The translations under genes were made by a program, and so were the position numbers. A DNA stretch of 64,000 nt from Anaerolineae bacterium. GTDB taxonomy: Bacteria; Chloroflexota; Anaerolineae; Aggregatilineales; Phototrophicaceae. The stretch spans positions 1-64,000 of the forward strand of contig JAIOHM010000165.1 in the NCBI GenBank assembly GCA_019912965.1. The letters are read 5' to 3'. Below are positions 51,027 to 60,046 of the stretch, one piece after another. The notes below the pieces were generated by a model. That model had not been told where the DNA came from. It did no database searches and worked only from the letters and a program-made list of their open reading frames with translations. Position 1 is the first letter of the stretch. Each line of letters starts with the position of its first letter.

Positions 51027-52628
51027 TTAGCCACCCAATAGCCGCATCACCGAGTCGTTAATGACGGGCAAAATCCAGTTCGGGACAACCCCCGTAACCA
51101 GCATCAGCACCAGCAGCGGCGCAATTGCCACCACTTCGCGCAGTTCAATCTCCAGGTTGTAATCCTTCCAGTGCATATTGAACGGCCCATGCAGCACCGC
51201 CCGAATACCCTTCAGGATGTAAGCCCCTGTGAACAGCAAACCAATCATCGCCACAATCGTCAGCCCGGTGAAGACCGGCCACGAACCGCGCACCACCAGA
51301 AACTCGCCGACGAAGCCGTTCAAACCCGGCAGGCCGAGACTTGCCATGCTGGTGAAGATGAAAATCGCCCCATAAATTGGCGCTTTCACCCAGAACCCGC
51401 CGTACTGTGTCATATCGCGGGTGTGCGTCTTGTGATAAATCGCCCCGGCCAGCAAGAACATACCCGCTGAACTCAGGCCGTGATTAAACATTTGTAGCAC
51501 CGCACCGTTGGCCGCGATGATCGCGCTTTGCATGTGTTCCGTGCTGGCGTCCGTCCAATTCTGTGCATAAGCCAGCGCCGCAACCGCCAATCCCAACGCT
51601 ACAAAGCCCATGTGATTGACCGAACTGTAAGCCACCAAACGCTTGATGTCGTTCTGACCGTAGGCTGCGAATGCGCCCAGCACAATGCTGAGCATGGCGA
51701 GGAAGGCAAAAATCTGCGCCCAGTTGGTCTGGATGACACCCAGAATATTGATATCGGCAATCCACACATCCGGGAAGAACGGGATAACCAACCGCAGGAA
51801 GCCATATGCCCCCAACTTAAGCATCACACCTGCCAGCAGCATTGAACCCGCTGTTGGTGCTTCGCTGTGTGCATCCGGCAGCCACGTATGGAACGGCCAC
51901 ACCGGAACTTTGATGCAAAAAGCGACAAAGAAACCGAGGAAAGCCAACGCCTTCACTGTCTCAATGCCCACGCCCAGGAAAACCCCACCATCGCCCGTGT
52001 AATTCGGCCAATTGGCGATGATCGTCTGCATGTCAAAGGAAGGGTGTCCGACTACAGCCGACATTGACCAGCCGATAAGCTGCGTTGCCAGCAGCATACC
52101 CAGCGAACCACCCATCGAATAGATGAAGAACTTGGTCGAAGCATACTTGCGGTTCGGCCCGCCCCACTGGTTGATGATAAAGTACATCGGCACAAGGCTG
52201 AGTTCGTAGAACAGGAAGAAAATCATCAAGTCCATCGCTACGAAAACGCCGATCAGCCCGGTTTCAAAGAGCAGCAGCAGCGCCATGTGCATATTCACGC
52301 GGTCATCAATTTCCCAGCTAATCAGCACCGCCAGCGGGGTTAGAATGCCCGTCAGCAGCACCATTGCCGCGCTGATACCGTCAATGCCTACATGCCACGA
52401 TGCGCCTAGCAGCGTGAACCAGGGTACATCTACCACCATCTGGTAGCCGGATTCGCCCCGGTTGTAGGCGAAGAACACCGCGATACAAATACCGCCGATA
52501 ATGGTTGCCAGCCCCAGCGCCGCCCAGCGCACAAGCGCTTTATTGTTGGGCAGCAGCAGCAGGATAACCGCCGACAAAGCCGGGGCAATCACCAGAAACG
52601 TTAGAACATCAATACCCAAAATCTGCAT
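51027..52628 (-). CDS. nuoM: NADH-quinone oxidoreductase subunit M (first of two)
   Basis: The 533-residue protein is the other NuoM-type subunit: FFLFYELSLVPMYFIINQWG, VPVWPFHTWLPDAHSEAPTA, LVAYSSVNHMGFVALG and FVGEFLVVRGSWPVF. It is only moderately similar to its neighbour, so the duplication is old. AAGGATGG, overlapping the nuoL stop, precedes the ATG. It follows nuoL by 12 bases. Confidence 0.92.
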   Translation of the reverse strand: MQILGIDVLTFLVIAPALSAVILLLLPNNKALVRWAALGLATIIGGICIAVFFAYNRGESGYQMVVDVPWFTLLGASWHVGIDGISAAMVLLTGILTPLAVLISWEIDDRVNMHMALLLLFETGLIGVFVAMDLMIFFLFYELSLVPMYFIINQWGGPNRKYASTKFFIYSMGGSLGMLLATQLIGWSMSAVVGHPSFDMQTIIANWPNYTGDGGVFLGVGIETVKALAFLGFFVAFCIKVPVWPFHTWLPDAHSEAPTAGSMLLAGVMLKLGAYGFLRLVIPFFPDVWIADINILGVIQTNWAQIFAFLAMLSIVLGAFAAYGQNDIKRLVAYSSVNHMGFVALGLAVAALAYAQNWTDASTEHMQSAIIAANGAVLQMFNHGLSSAGMFLLAGAIYHKTHTRDMTQYGGFWVKAPIYGAIFIFTSMASLGLPGLNGFVGEFLVVRGSWPVFTGLTIVAMIGLLFTGAYILKGIRAVLHGPFNMHWKDYNLEIELREVVAIAPLLVLMLVTGVVPNWILPVINDSVMRLLGG

Positions 52629-52640
52629 AGTATTCCATCC

Positions 52641-55019
52641 TTAACCGCCAGCGGCCTGCACCAGCAGACCCGACGATACCGCGAAGACCAGTACGATCAG
52701 CAGCGCGGCAATCGCCACCAGCAGTAGATATTGTTGGATGCGCCCGGTTTGTACCCGGCGGAACCACGCCCCGAACTGCGCGATGTATTCCGGGATGCCG
52801 TCTCCCACACCGTCGATTAGCCACATGTTGAGCAGTTTCAGGAAATCGCCGATCCAGGTAAAAACGCGCGCGGTTAAGTGCAGGAAACCATCAATCAAAC
52901 GCCCATCAATAAAGCGGCTGACCACGACAGACGCGAAAGCCTGTGACGGTTTAATGAATACGCGCACGTACAATTCGTCTACGTAATACTTGTTCTTCAG
53001 CACCGGATACGCGCCGCCGAGGATTTTCACCAGCGGGTCTTCCTCACCTGCTGCCAGCGGCTTGCGCCAGTACATCAGGTAGCCCAGTCCCAATCCACCC
53101 AACGCAACCGCGAACGAGAACAGCACCGGAACAATGTTGAAGTCCAGCGTTGGCGGTTCATGAATCAGCGTCGGCCCAACGAAATGGTGGAACGGATTGT
53201 GTTCCGGCGAGAAGATGCTGCCGAACAGCGGGAAGTCCGGGTGAACGCCGACGAACCCAGCCACAATTGCGAAGAACGCGAGGATAATCAGTGGCAGTGT
53301 CATCGTCGCGCTGACGATGCCATTCCCCAGATTGGCATGTTTGGCCTGCTCGGTGCGGGGTTCGCCCCAAAAGGTCAAGCCCAACTGACGCATCGTGTAG
53401 AATGCCGTCAGGAACGCCGCAATACACAGAAACACGAACACCAGTGCCGAAGCGCCGTAGCCGTGCGTCAGACCGTACCAGGCATCCGCCAGAATTTCGT
53501 CTTTCGACCAGAAGCCCGCCGTCAGCAGCGGGAAGCCCGCCAGCGAGAGGCCGCCGAGCAGGAAGGTGATAAACGTAACCGGCATGGTCTTTCGCAGACC
53601 ACCCATATTCATCATATCCTGCGGGTCGAAGTGCGGCGCATGGTGGGCGTCGTGGCCATGTTCATCATGTTCGTCATGGTGAGCATCATGTCCATGATCG
53701 GCATGAGCATCCTCAACCGCATGTTCGTCATCATCGTGACCATGTGCATGTTCGTGAACGTGATGGTCGCCATGTTCCATACCATGAATAACTGCGCCGG
53801 AAGCCATGAACAACAGCGCCTTGAAGAAAGCATGGGTAATCAGGTGGAAGGCCGCCGCGATATACGCGCCAATGCCCAGCGCTGCCATCATGAACCCAAG
53901 CTGTGAAATCGTGGAATAAGCCAGAACCTTTTTCACATCGTTCTGCGCCACCGCAATTGTGGCCGCGAACAATGCTGTGAACGAACCAACGACTGCCATC
54001 AACATCATCGGTGACGTAAAATCACCATCATGCGGATGACCACCTGCCTCAAACAGCGGGTACATGCGGATGATCGCGTAGATACCTGCCGAAACCATCG
54101 CGGCAGCATGGATCATCGCGCTAACAGGCGTCGGGCCTTCCATCGCGTCCGGCAGCCAGACGTGCAGCGGGAACTGCGCCGATTTGCCAATCGTACCGAT
54201 AATAAGGAAGATGCCGATCAAACTTGCCGCGCTGATTCCCCCAAAAAAGATTGCCGGGGTAGTCGCCAGCGCTGTCAGCACTTCTTCGTTATACAGGATT
54301 TCGCGGAAGCTCAATGTGCCTGTGCTGGCGTACAAATAGGCAATACCCAGCAGCATAATCACATCGGCCACGCGGGTGGTTGTAAAGGCTTTGATCGCCG
54401 CTTTGTAGGCGCTTTCCTTCTCGAACCAGAACCCGATCAGCAAGTACGAACACAGACCCATGATTTCCCAGCCAACGAACAACAGCAGCAGGTTATCCGC
54501 CACCACCAACGTCAGCATCGCGCCCGCAAACAGCGAGATCAGCGCGAAGAACCGCGACTGCCGCGCATCGTGCGCCATGTAGCCAATCGAATAGATGAAA
54601 ATCATCAGACAGGCCAGCGGCACCATCACCAGCATGATCGTCGTCAGCGGGTCAACCATGACACCCATGCGGAATGATGTCAGCCCGGTTGCCATCCACT
54701 CGATGCTGTTGCCCAGCACTTCTTCACCCAGATGCGCCACGCTGAAAGCATTTCCCACCACCGTAAGGCTGATGAGCCATGCCGCCAGAACACCTAGCAA
54801 ACCAACTGTGATGGTTATAACGCGGCTTTGCAGTGTCGCTACCGGCACATCCAGTCCCTTATAAGCGGGATGGTTATGGTCGGTGTACTCGTGGCTGGTC
54901 GCCGGAACGAGTTTGGCGCGGTTGGTCGCCAGTACGATCACGAAAAATGCCAGCAGCGGCCCAACCGGGATAAGCCAGGGTAGCAAATTTGGATTGCTCA
55001 CAAAATCATTGAAGTTCAT
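52641..55019 (-). CDS. nuoL: NADH-quinone oxidoreductase subunit L with His-rich insertion
   Basis: The 792-residue NuoL is about 180 residues longer than the E. coli protein. It has the pump motifs VGWEIMGLCSYLLIGFWFEK, FPLHVWLPDAMEGPTPVSAM and LAYSTISQLGFMMAALG. After VIHGMEHGDHHVHEHAHGHD comes an extremely His/Asp-rich stretch of about 55 residues before MNMGGLRKTMPVTF. The C-terminal part holds the lateral helix that spans the other antiporter subunits. The extra length fits complex I with two NuoM subunits, where the lateral helix must reach further. It follows nuoK after 82 bases. Confidence 0.92.
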   Translation of the reverse strand: MNFNDFVSNPNLLPWLIPVGPLLAFFVIVLATNRAKLVPATSHEYTDHNHPAYKGLDVPVATLQSRVITITVGLLGVLAAWLISLTVVGNAFSVAHLGEEVLGNSIEWMATGLTSFRMGVMVDPLTTIMLVMVPLACLMIFIYSIGYMAHDARQSRFFALISLFAGAMLTLVVADNLLLLFVGWEIMGLCSYLLIGFWFEKESAYKAAIKAFTTTRVADVIMLLGIAYLYASTGTLSFREILYNEEVLTALATTPAIFFGGISAASLIGIFLIIGTIGKSAQFPLHVWLPDAMEGPTPVSAMIHAAAMVSAGIYAIIRMYPLFEAGGHPHDGDFTSPMMLMAVVGSFTALFAATIAVAQNDVKKVLAYSTISQLGFMMAALGIGAYIAAAFHLITHAFFKALLFMASGAVIHGMEHGDHHVHEHAHGHDDDEHAVEDAHADHGHDAHHDEHDEHGHDAHHAPHFDPQDMMNMGGLRKTMPVTFITFLLGGLSLAGFPLLTAGFWSKDEILADAWYGLTHGYGASALVFVFLCIAAFLTAFYTMRQLGLTFWGEPRTEQAKHANLGNGIVSATMTLPLIILAFFAIVAGFVGVHPDFPLFGSIFSPEHNPFHHFVGPTLIHEPPTLDFNIVPVLFSFAVALGGLGLGYLMYWRKPLAAGEEDPLVKILGGAYPVLKNKYYVDELYVRVFIKPSQAFASVVVSRFIDGRLIDGFLHLTARVFTWIGDFLKLLNMWLIDGVGDGIPEYIAQFGAWFRRVQTGRIQQYLLLVAIAALLIVLVFAVSSGLLVQAAGG

Positions 55020-55048
55020 AAAACCGACCTTTACTGTCTATCCGACAC

Positions 55049-55079
55049 TGTAGGGGCGTCCACGCGGGACGCCCCTACA
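55049..55079. repeat. GTAGGGGCG palindrome, copy 5, between nuoK and nuoL
   Basis: TGTAGGGGCGTCC and GGACGCCCCTACA pair around CGCG or ACGC. It stands inside the nuo row between nuoK and nuoL. It nearly equals the in-frame copy at 17687-17714. Confidence 0.85.
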
Positions 55080-55101
55080 TTTATGGATAGTTTTTCGCAG
55101 G

Positions 55102-55410
55102 CTACCACTTCATCAAATCCACGTCTTCCACAATCACCGAACGGCGGCTGCGGTAGACCGAGATGATGATTGCCAGACCAACAGCAGCTTCAGCCGCCGC
55201 AATGACAAACACAAACGCCGCGAATGCCTGCCCGGCTACATTGAGCGGCTCAATATACCGCCAGAACGCCACCAGATTGATGTTCACTGCGTTGAGCATC
55301 AGTTCAACGCCCATCAAAATAGCGACCGCGTTCCGGCGCGAAAGCACGCCATATGTGCCGATACAGAAAACCCCGGCGGCTACTGCTAAATACATCCACA
55401 AAGGTATCAT
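55102..55410 (-). CDS. nuoK: NADH-quinone oxidoreductase subunit K
   Basis: The 102-residue subunit has three membrane helices, with the conserved Glu in ILMGVELMLNAVNINLVAF and a second Glu in AAAEAAVGLAIIIS, the two acidic residues of the E-channel. It is preceded by nuoJ with five bases between stop and start; CAGGAATAA of nuoJ serves as binding site. Confidence 0.93.
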   Translation of the reverse strand: MIPLWMYLAVAAGVFCIGTYGVLSRRNAVAILMGVELMLNAVNINLVAFWRYIEPLNVAGQAFAAFVFVIAAAEAAVGLAIIISVYRSRRSVIVEDVDLMKW

Positions 55411-55415
55411 GTCGT

Positions 55416-55943
55416 TTATTCCTGATCGTCCCGCGCAATCACAATCGCACCAATCATTGCGGCAGTCAGCAGCAGCGATGCCACTTCGAACGGCAGCACA
55501 TATTGGTTCTGGTCAACGAGCGCTTTACCCAGATCAACCGTATCTACCACCACATCCGAAACAGGCAAATTACCCTGCGGCCCATTCACGCCGAACACAG
55601 GCAGGATAATGCCTGCCAGCAGCAGCACGAATAGTAAACCCGCCACGATCCCGCTCAACAGCCATTGACGGTTGTACAGGTCACGAATGCGTGTCATGCT
55701 CCGTGTGAGCATCACCGCGAACACGATCAAAATCGCAATCGCGCCGATGTAAACCAGCACCTGCACTGCCGCCAGAAACGGCGCACTCAGCAGGACGAAG
55801 AACCCCGCCGCACCGAACAGGCTCAAAATCAGGTACAGTGTCGCGTGAATCAGGTTGCGCGTCGTCACCACGCCAAGTGCCCCGCCCAAACTGAACAGGG
55901 CGAACACCATAAAAGCTAACGTCTGGGCATTCAATTGCAGCAT
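55416..55943 (-). CDS. nuoJ: NADH-quinone oxidoreductase subunit J
   Basis: The 175-residue subunit has five membrane helices. The first half has FALFSLGGALGVVTTRNLIH and AAVQVLVYIGAIAILIVFAV with the pi-bulge helix region of the family. It lies between nuoH and nuoK in the usual order (nuoI is missing here). Confidence 0.92.
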   Translation of the reverse strand: MLQLNAQTLAFMVFALFSLGGALGVVTTRNLIHATLYLILSLFGAAGFFVLLSAPFLAAVQVLVYIGAIAILIVFAVMLTRSMTRIRDLYNRQWLLSGIVAGLLFVLLLAGIILPVFGVNGPQGNLPVSDVVVDTVDLGKALVDQNQYVLPFEVASLLLTAAMIGAIVIARDDQE

Positions 55944-56038
55944 ACTTTTTACCTATCGCGTTTTTAATCAGCGGTCAGGCTGCAACGCCCAACCATCACG
56001 AGTAACACTTTTACTCGGAACTCATTACTCGGAACTTT

Positions 56039-57277
56039 TTAGTGTCCCGGTGCGCCAACCGCCACCCGATCATCTTCAGCATGGGCAGCCGCCGCTTTCG
56101 CCTCATCCGCCAACCGCTGGCTGCGTCCCATACGGCTGATTGCCCAGCCCAGCCCAGCCACGATGGCAAGGTTGCCGATGAGCAGGATAATCGTCTGCGG
56201 CAGTGCCGCGATGATGTCACCCGACTGTGGTGTAAGACCCAGCGCCTTCACTATCTGAAGCAGGAAAGCCGTCACAATGACGTTCGCTACTGAAATCGGC
56301 ACTAACCACTTCCAGTTAAGCGACATCAGTTGGTCAATACGGACGCGCGGCACAGTCGCCCGCAGCACCAGAGCGAACAGGTAAACCACAGCCGTCTTCA
56401 GACCGAGATAAACGAAGCCCAGCACTGGAATTTGTTCCACACCCGGCCCCCACCAGCCGCCCAGGAAGATCACCGCAGCCAGCAAACAGGCCGTAAAGGC
56501 GTGCATGAACTCGCCCGCCATGAACATGCCCCATTTGAAACCGGAGTATTCAATGTTGTACCCGGCGATGATTTCCGATTCAGCTTCCAGCAGGTCGAAT
56601 GGCGCACGCCCTGTCTCTGCGAGGTTAGCGATGAAGAACATGATCGCCGCCACCGGAGCCATAAACACAAACCACATCGCGCCCTGTGCCTGCACAATGC
56701 CCTGCATACTCATCGTCCCGGAGATCATCACCGGAATGAGCAGCGAAAGCACCAGCGGCACTTCATAACTCAGCAGTTGGGCAATCGTGCGGAACGCACC
56801 AAGCAAGGCATACTTGTTATTGCTCGACCATCCCGCGATCATAATCTTGACCGTGCCGATGGAAGCCACCGCCACAAAGTATAGAATGCCGATGCTCAGG
56901 TCAGAGCCAATGTGCAGCGGTGTAAAGGGAATAACCGCCCAAAGCAGCACCACAGTCGCAAAAGCGATAATCGGTGCGAGGTTATAAATAAATTTGTCCG
57001 CCCCAAACGGCGTGATGTCTTCTTTGGTGAGCATCTTCAAAGCGTCTGCAACCGACTGAAGCAGACCAAATGGGCCAACCCGGTTCGGGCCGAGACGGTC
57101 TTGCACCCGCGCAGCCACTTTACGCTCAATATAGATCAGGAAAATCACCGTAATCAGCGGCACAGTGGCAATCAACACCACGCCGCCAATCAGCGAAATC
57201 AGATTTGCCAGATCAGGATTCATCCCCCCATCCAGCAAACACTGCACCACATTATTGATGCTGCATACAGCTTCCAT
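56039..57277 (-). CDS. nuoH: NADH-quinone oxidoreductase subunit H
   Basis: The 412-residue subunit forms most of the quinone chamber. It has IERKVAARVQDRLGPNRVGP, GWSSNNKYALLGAFRTIAQL, GRAPFDLLEAESEIIAGYN and VPRVRIDQLMSLNWKWLVPI, all highly conserved. The C-terminal tail after the last helix is longer than usual. GAGGG precedes the ATG. It follows nuoA by 28 bases; the nuoB-G genes normally between them are absent. Confidence 0.95.
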   Translation of the reverse strand: MEAVCSINNVVQCLLDGGMNPDLANLISLIGGVVLIATVPLITVIFLIYIERKVAARVQDRLGPNRVGPFGLLQSVADALKMLTKEDITPFGADKFIYNLAPIIAFATVVLLWAVIPFTPLHIGSDLSIGILYFVAVASIGTVKIMIAGWSSNNKYALLGAFRTIAQLLSYEVPLVLSLLIPVMISGTMSMQGIVQAQGAMWFVFMAPVAAIMFFIANLAETGRAPFDLLEAESEIIAGYNIEYSGFKWGMFMAGEFMHAFTACLLAAVIFLGGWWGPGVEQIPVLGFVYLGLKTAVVYLFALVLRATVPRVRIDQLMSLNWKWLVPISVANVIVTAFLLQIVKALGLTPQSGDIIAALPQTIILLIGNLAIVAGLGWAISRMGRSQRLADEAKAAAAHAEDDRVAVGAPGH

Positions 57278-57305
57278 AAAATCCCTCAGCTTTTACTCAG
57301 CAGTG

Positions 57306-57668
57306 TTAGACCCACTCCAGCGCGTCTTTGCGCCAGGCGTAAATCAGCGCGTCAAACAGGAAAAACACGAAGATCAAACCGGCGAAAAAGCCGAAGAAAT
57401 CCAGTTGGCTGTACGCCAGTGCCCAGGGGAACAGGAACACCACTTCCACATCAAACACCAGAAAGATCAGGCCATAGATGTAATATTGAACCTTGAACTG
57501 TACCCAGGTGTCACCGACTGTTTCCACACCGCATTCATACGTCGATTGTTTCACGGCGTTGGGTTTGCTGGGAGCCAGCAGCCGCGAACCCAAAATCGGG
57601 ACGAACGGAAAAATCCACGCCAGCGAGAAAAACACGCCAATAAACGCCCACTCATTAAGCACTGTCAT
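57306..57668 (-). CDS. nuoA: NADH-quinone oxidoreductase subunit A
   Basis: The 120-residue subunit has three membrane helices and the loop YECGVETVGDTWVQFKVQYY with the conserved Cys that marks the active/deactive switch, then LIFLVFDVEVVFLFPWAL. It is the first gene of the nuo row, with a promoter upstream. Confidence 0.94.
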   Translation of the reverse strand: MTVLNEWAFIGVFFSLAWIFPFVPILGSRLLAPSKPNAVKQSTYECGVETVGDTWVQFKVQYYIYGLIFLVFDVEVVFLFPWALAYSQLDFFGFFAGLIFVFFLFDALIYAWRKDALEWV

Positions 57669-57989
57669 AGGAGAGCACTCCCAAATGATAAACCGAATAT
57701 CGCCGCCGCTTCAGGCGGAACAGTCTTGCTAAAATTCAATTTTGATTTCATTTGTGACAAACTGCACGAGTATAACATACACTCGCCCATCATTGCAAAA
57801 CCCATTTGGGCAGTTTCCCCACTTGTTTTCGTGTACTTTTAAAGGGCAACCCGGCGCACATTCTAACACAACGATTGCGAGATAACAAAACGTTTCCACA
57901 ATCCAATTTCAACCAAAAATTAAGTCGCCTTGTCTCAAGCCCACTTGATTTCGCATTTGCTCGTAACTCAGTAAAATGAGGCAACGTTT
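57669..57989. promoter_or_regulatory. Divergent region between nuoA and the beta-propeller genes
   Basis: These 321 bases separate nuoA from the plus-strand gene at 57990. A good minus-strand promoter is at 57769-57798. GAGGCAACGTTT before the plus-strand ATG is its likely binding site, with a weak TAAAAT box just upstream. The short minus-strand frame at 57790-57984 has no coding look and is not called. Confidence 0.6.
57769..57798 (-). promoter_or_regulatory. Sigma-70-type promoter of the nuo row
   Basis: On the minus strand TTGCAA at 57793-57798 and TATACT at 57769-57774 are spaced by 18 bases. The leader to nuoA would be about 95 bases. Confidence 0.6.
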
Positions 57990-58940
57990 ATGAAAAGAGA
58001 TGTTATGCAACCCATCCGCCGCATTACGTTTGAACATGAATCTGGCAGAATAAAATTTTCATATGATGGCTCACGATTCCTAGTCTTCAATCGGGACAAA
58101 ATCGCTTCCTACACGATTGATGGCAAAGCAGAAGGCACCCCTTTCGAAACACTAGGCATATTTGATGCCGCCTATGTAAACGACGAACAAGTCGTCGCCA
58201 CGATCATTTCCCACGAAAGAGAAGGTTGCCTTGTTACCTACAACATCAAGACTCAGCAGATTATTTCAGAAACGGTTGTTGGAATTCGTGGAGGTGGTAC
58301 CCGGTCAGTCTGTGTAGACCAGCAGCGCGGACGCATTTTCGCTGGCACATTTGATGACGAATCAATGGGTGGATACATCGGGATATATAACCTATCGTTG
58401 CAAAAGCTAGGCGAATTCAAAACACCATATCTACACTTACCATTTAATTTAGCGATATCGCATTCAGGAAATAAACTGGCGGTTGGCGGTGCAGGATTCG
58501 GACTATGGGATGTCTCCAGCGAACCAAAGCTAATATCAGAAGATTGCCCTAAAGAGGATGATTGCACCGGAACGCCATGTGAGGTGAATTCGTTAAGCCT
58601 CACCCCCGATGGTCGTTATGCAGTTGTAGGTTTCCATGGAGCAAAGGGGGAATGTGCTGTATTTGACGGAGAAAGCGGAAAAATTATCGGTTGGTATGGG
58701 TCTGCATGGGACTTTATGACACCCCATGAGACTTGGCTAGTTGCGATATCGCCCGATGGGAAATATGTGGCAGTCGGTTTAACAGGTCGTACCGACATAA
58801 AGATTTACAAAGTAGCAGATGCAACGATTTCTCATCGGTACGAACCACAGGAATACGGCGATGTGGTCTTCTCCCCAAAAGGCGATATGATCGCAGTAGG
58901 TGGCGAAAATTCCGTTACCCTCTGGCCTTTCGAGGGGTAA
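57990..58940 (+). CDS. Beta-propeller (WD40-like) protein, paralogue 1
   Basis: The 316-residue protein is made of repeats of about 40-45 residues with four strands each, ending in patterns such as GRIKFSYDGSRFLVF, NLAISHSGNKLAVG, LSLTPDGRYAVVGF, VAISPDGKYVAVGL and VVFSPKGDMIAVGG. This is a seven-bladed WD40/YVTN-like propeller. It has no signal peptide, so it should be cytoplasmic. TGAGGCAACGTTT precedes ATG 57990. It is followed by a close paralogue. The partner is not known; such propellers serve as protein docking surfaces. Confidence 0.85.
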   Translation: MKRDVMQPIRRITFEHESGRIKFSYDGSRFLVFNRDKIASYTIDGKAEGTPFETLGIFDAAYVNDEQVVATIISHEREGCLVTYNIKTQQIISETVVGIRGGGTRSVCVDQQRGRIFAGTFDDESMGGYIGIYNLSLQKLGEFKTPYLHLPFNLAISHSGNKLAVGGAGFGLWDVSSEPKLISEDCPKEDDCTGTPCEVNSLSLTPDGRYAVVGFHGAKGECAVFDGESGKIIGWYGSAWDFMTPHETWLVAISPDGKYVAVGLTGRTDIKIYKVADATISHRYEPQEYGDVVFSPKGDMIAVGGENSVTLWPFEG

Positions 58941-58998
58941 ATTCAAAACAGTCGATCAATGCTCATTCGGGATAAGATAACGTTTATCGATAGGCTCT

Positions 58999-59943
58999 AT
59001 GATGCAACCCATCCGCCGCATTACGTTTGAACATGCATCTGGCAGAATAAAATTCTCCCACGATGGTTCGCGTTTTTTAGTTTTCAACCGAAAACAAATC
59101 GCTTCTTATACAATTGATGGCGTATTGGAAGGGAAACCATTTGAACCACTTATTGTATTCGATGCCGCCTATGTAAACGACGAACTGGTAGTTACCACGA
59201 TTCTTTCCCACGAAAGAGAAGGTCGCCTTGTTAGTTACAACATCAAGACTCAGCAGATTATTTCAGAAACGGCTGTTGGAATTCGTGGGGCTGGTACCCG
59301 GTCAGTCTGTGTAGACCAGCAGCGCGGGCGCATTTTCGCTGGCACAATTGATGGTGATGATTCTTCATCGGGTGGCTATATTGAAATATATACCCTGTTA
59401 TTGCAGAAGTTAAGAGAATTCAAAACGCCATATCTACATATGCCATTTGATCTGGCAATATCACATTCAGGGGACAAATTGGCGGCAGGTGGTGTATTAT
59501 TCGGACTCTGGGATGTTTCCAATGAACCCAAGCTCATTTCAGAAGAATGTCCTAAAGACAGTGATTGTACCGGAACCCCTTGTGAAGTGAACTCGGTAAA
59601 TATCACCCCTGATGGTCGTTATGCAGTCGCAGGTTTTCACGGCGCACAGGGCATTTGCGCGGTCATTGATGGCGAAAGCGGAAAACTGCTTCGGTGGTAT
59701 GGGCCAAGAGGAGACGAAATCGAGTATTATGCGACGCGGGCTGTCACACTATCACCAGACGGGAAATACGTAGTAGCCGCCCTGGACGGTGCGCCAACCT
59801 TCAAGGTCTACAAGGTGTCAGATGGCACGGTCTATCAAAAATACGAGCCACGCGAATATGGCGACGTGGTCTTCTCCCCAAAAGGCGATATGATCGCAGT
59901 AGGCGGCGAAAATTCCGTCACCCTCTGGCCTTTCGAGGGATAA
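58999..59943 (+). CDS. Beta-propeller (WD40-like) protein, paralogue 2
   Basis: The 314-residue protein is a tandem copy of the gene before it, starting MMQPIRRITFEHASGRIKFS. DNA identity between the copies is uneven. A block of about 110 bases in the middle (59235-59345 against 58240-58350) and the last ~70 bases are almost identical, while segments between them differ widely. This suggests gene conversion after an older duplication. The stop codon is 58 bases after the previous stop region; both genes may be on one transcript. Confidence 0.85.
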   Translation: MMQPIRRITFEHASGRIKFSHDGSRFLVFNRKQIASYTIDGVLEGKPFEPLIVFDAAYVNDELVVTTILSHEREGRLVSYNIKTQQIISETAVGIRGAGTRSVCVDQQRGRIFAGTIDGDDSSSGGYIEIYTLLLQKLREFKTPYLHMPFDLAISHSGDKLAAGGVLFGLWDVSNEPKLISEECPKDSDCTGTPCEVNSVNITPDGRYAVAGFHGAQGICAVIDGESGKLLRWYGPRGDEIEYYATRAVTLSPDGKYVVAALDGAPTFKVYKVSDGTVYQKYEPREYGDVVFSPKGDMIAVGGENSVTLWPFEG

Positions 59944-60046
59944 CCATAAGGCGATTAACCCGCGCTCACCCACCGCAGCCTTGCTAATCCAGCCACAATC
60001 CCCTACAACTAATAACCAATAACGAACAACCAATGACTAAAAACTA

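Noticed and set aside
53160..53906. Plus-strand frame of 248 codons
   Set aside because: Antisense to nuoL, including the His-rich part, which gives Met-rich residues on the other strand.
57790..57984. Minus-strand frame of 64 codons upstream of nuoA
   Set aside because: It overlaps the probable nuo promoter and has no protein-like pattern.
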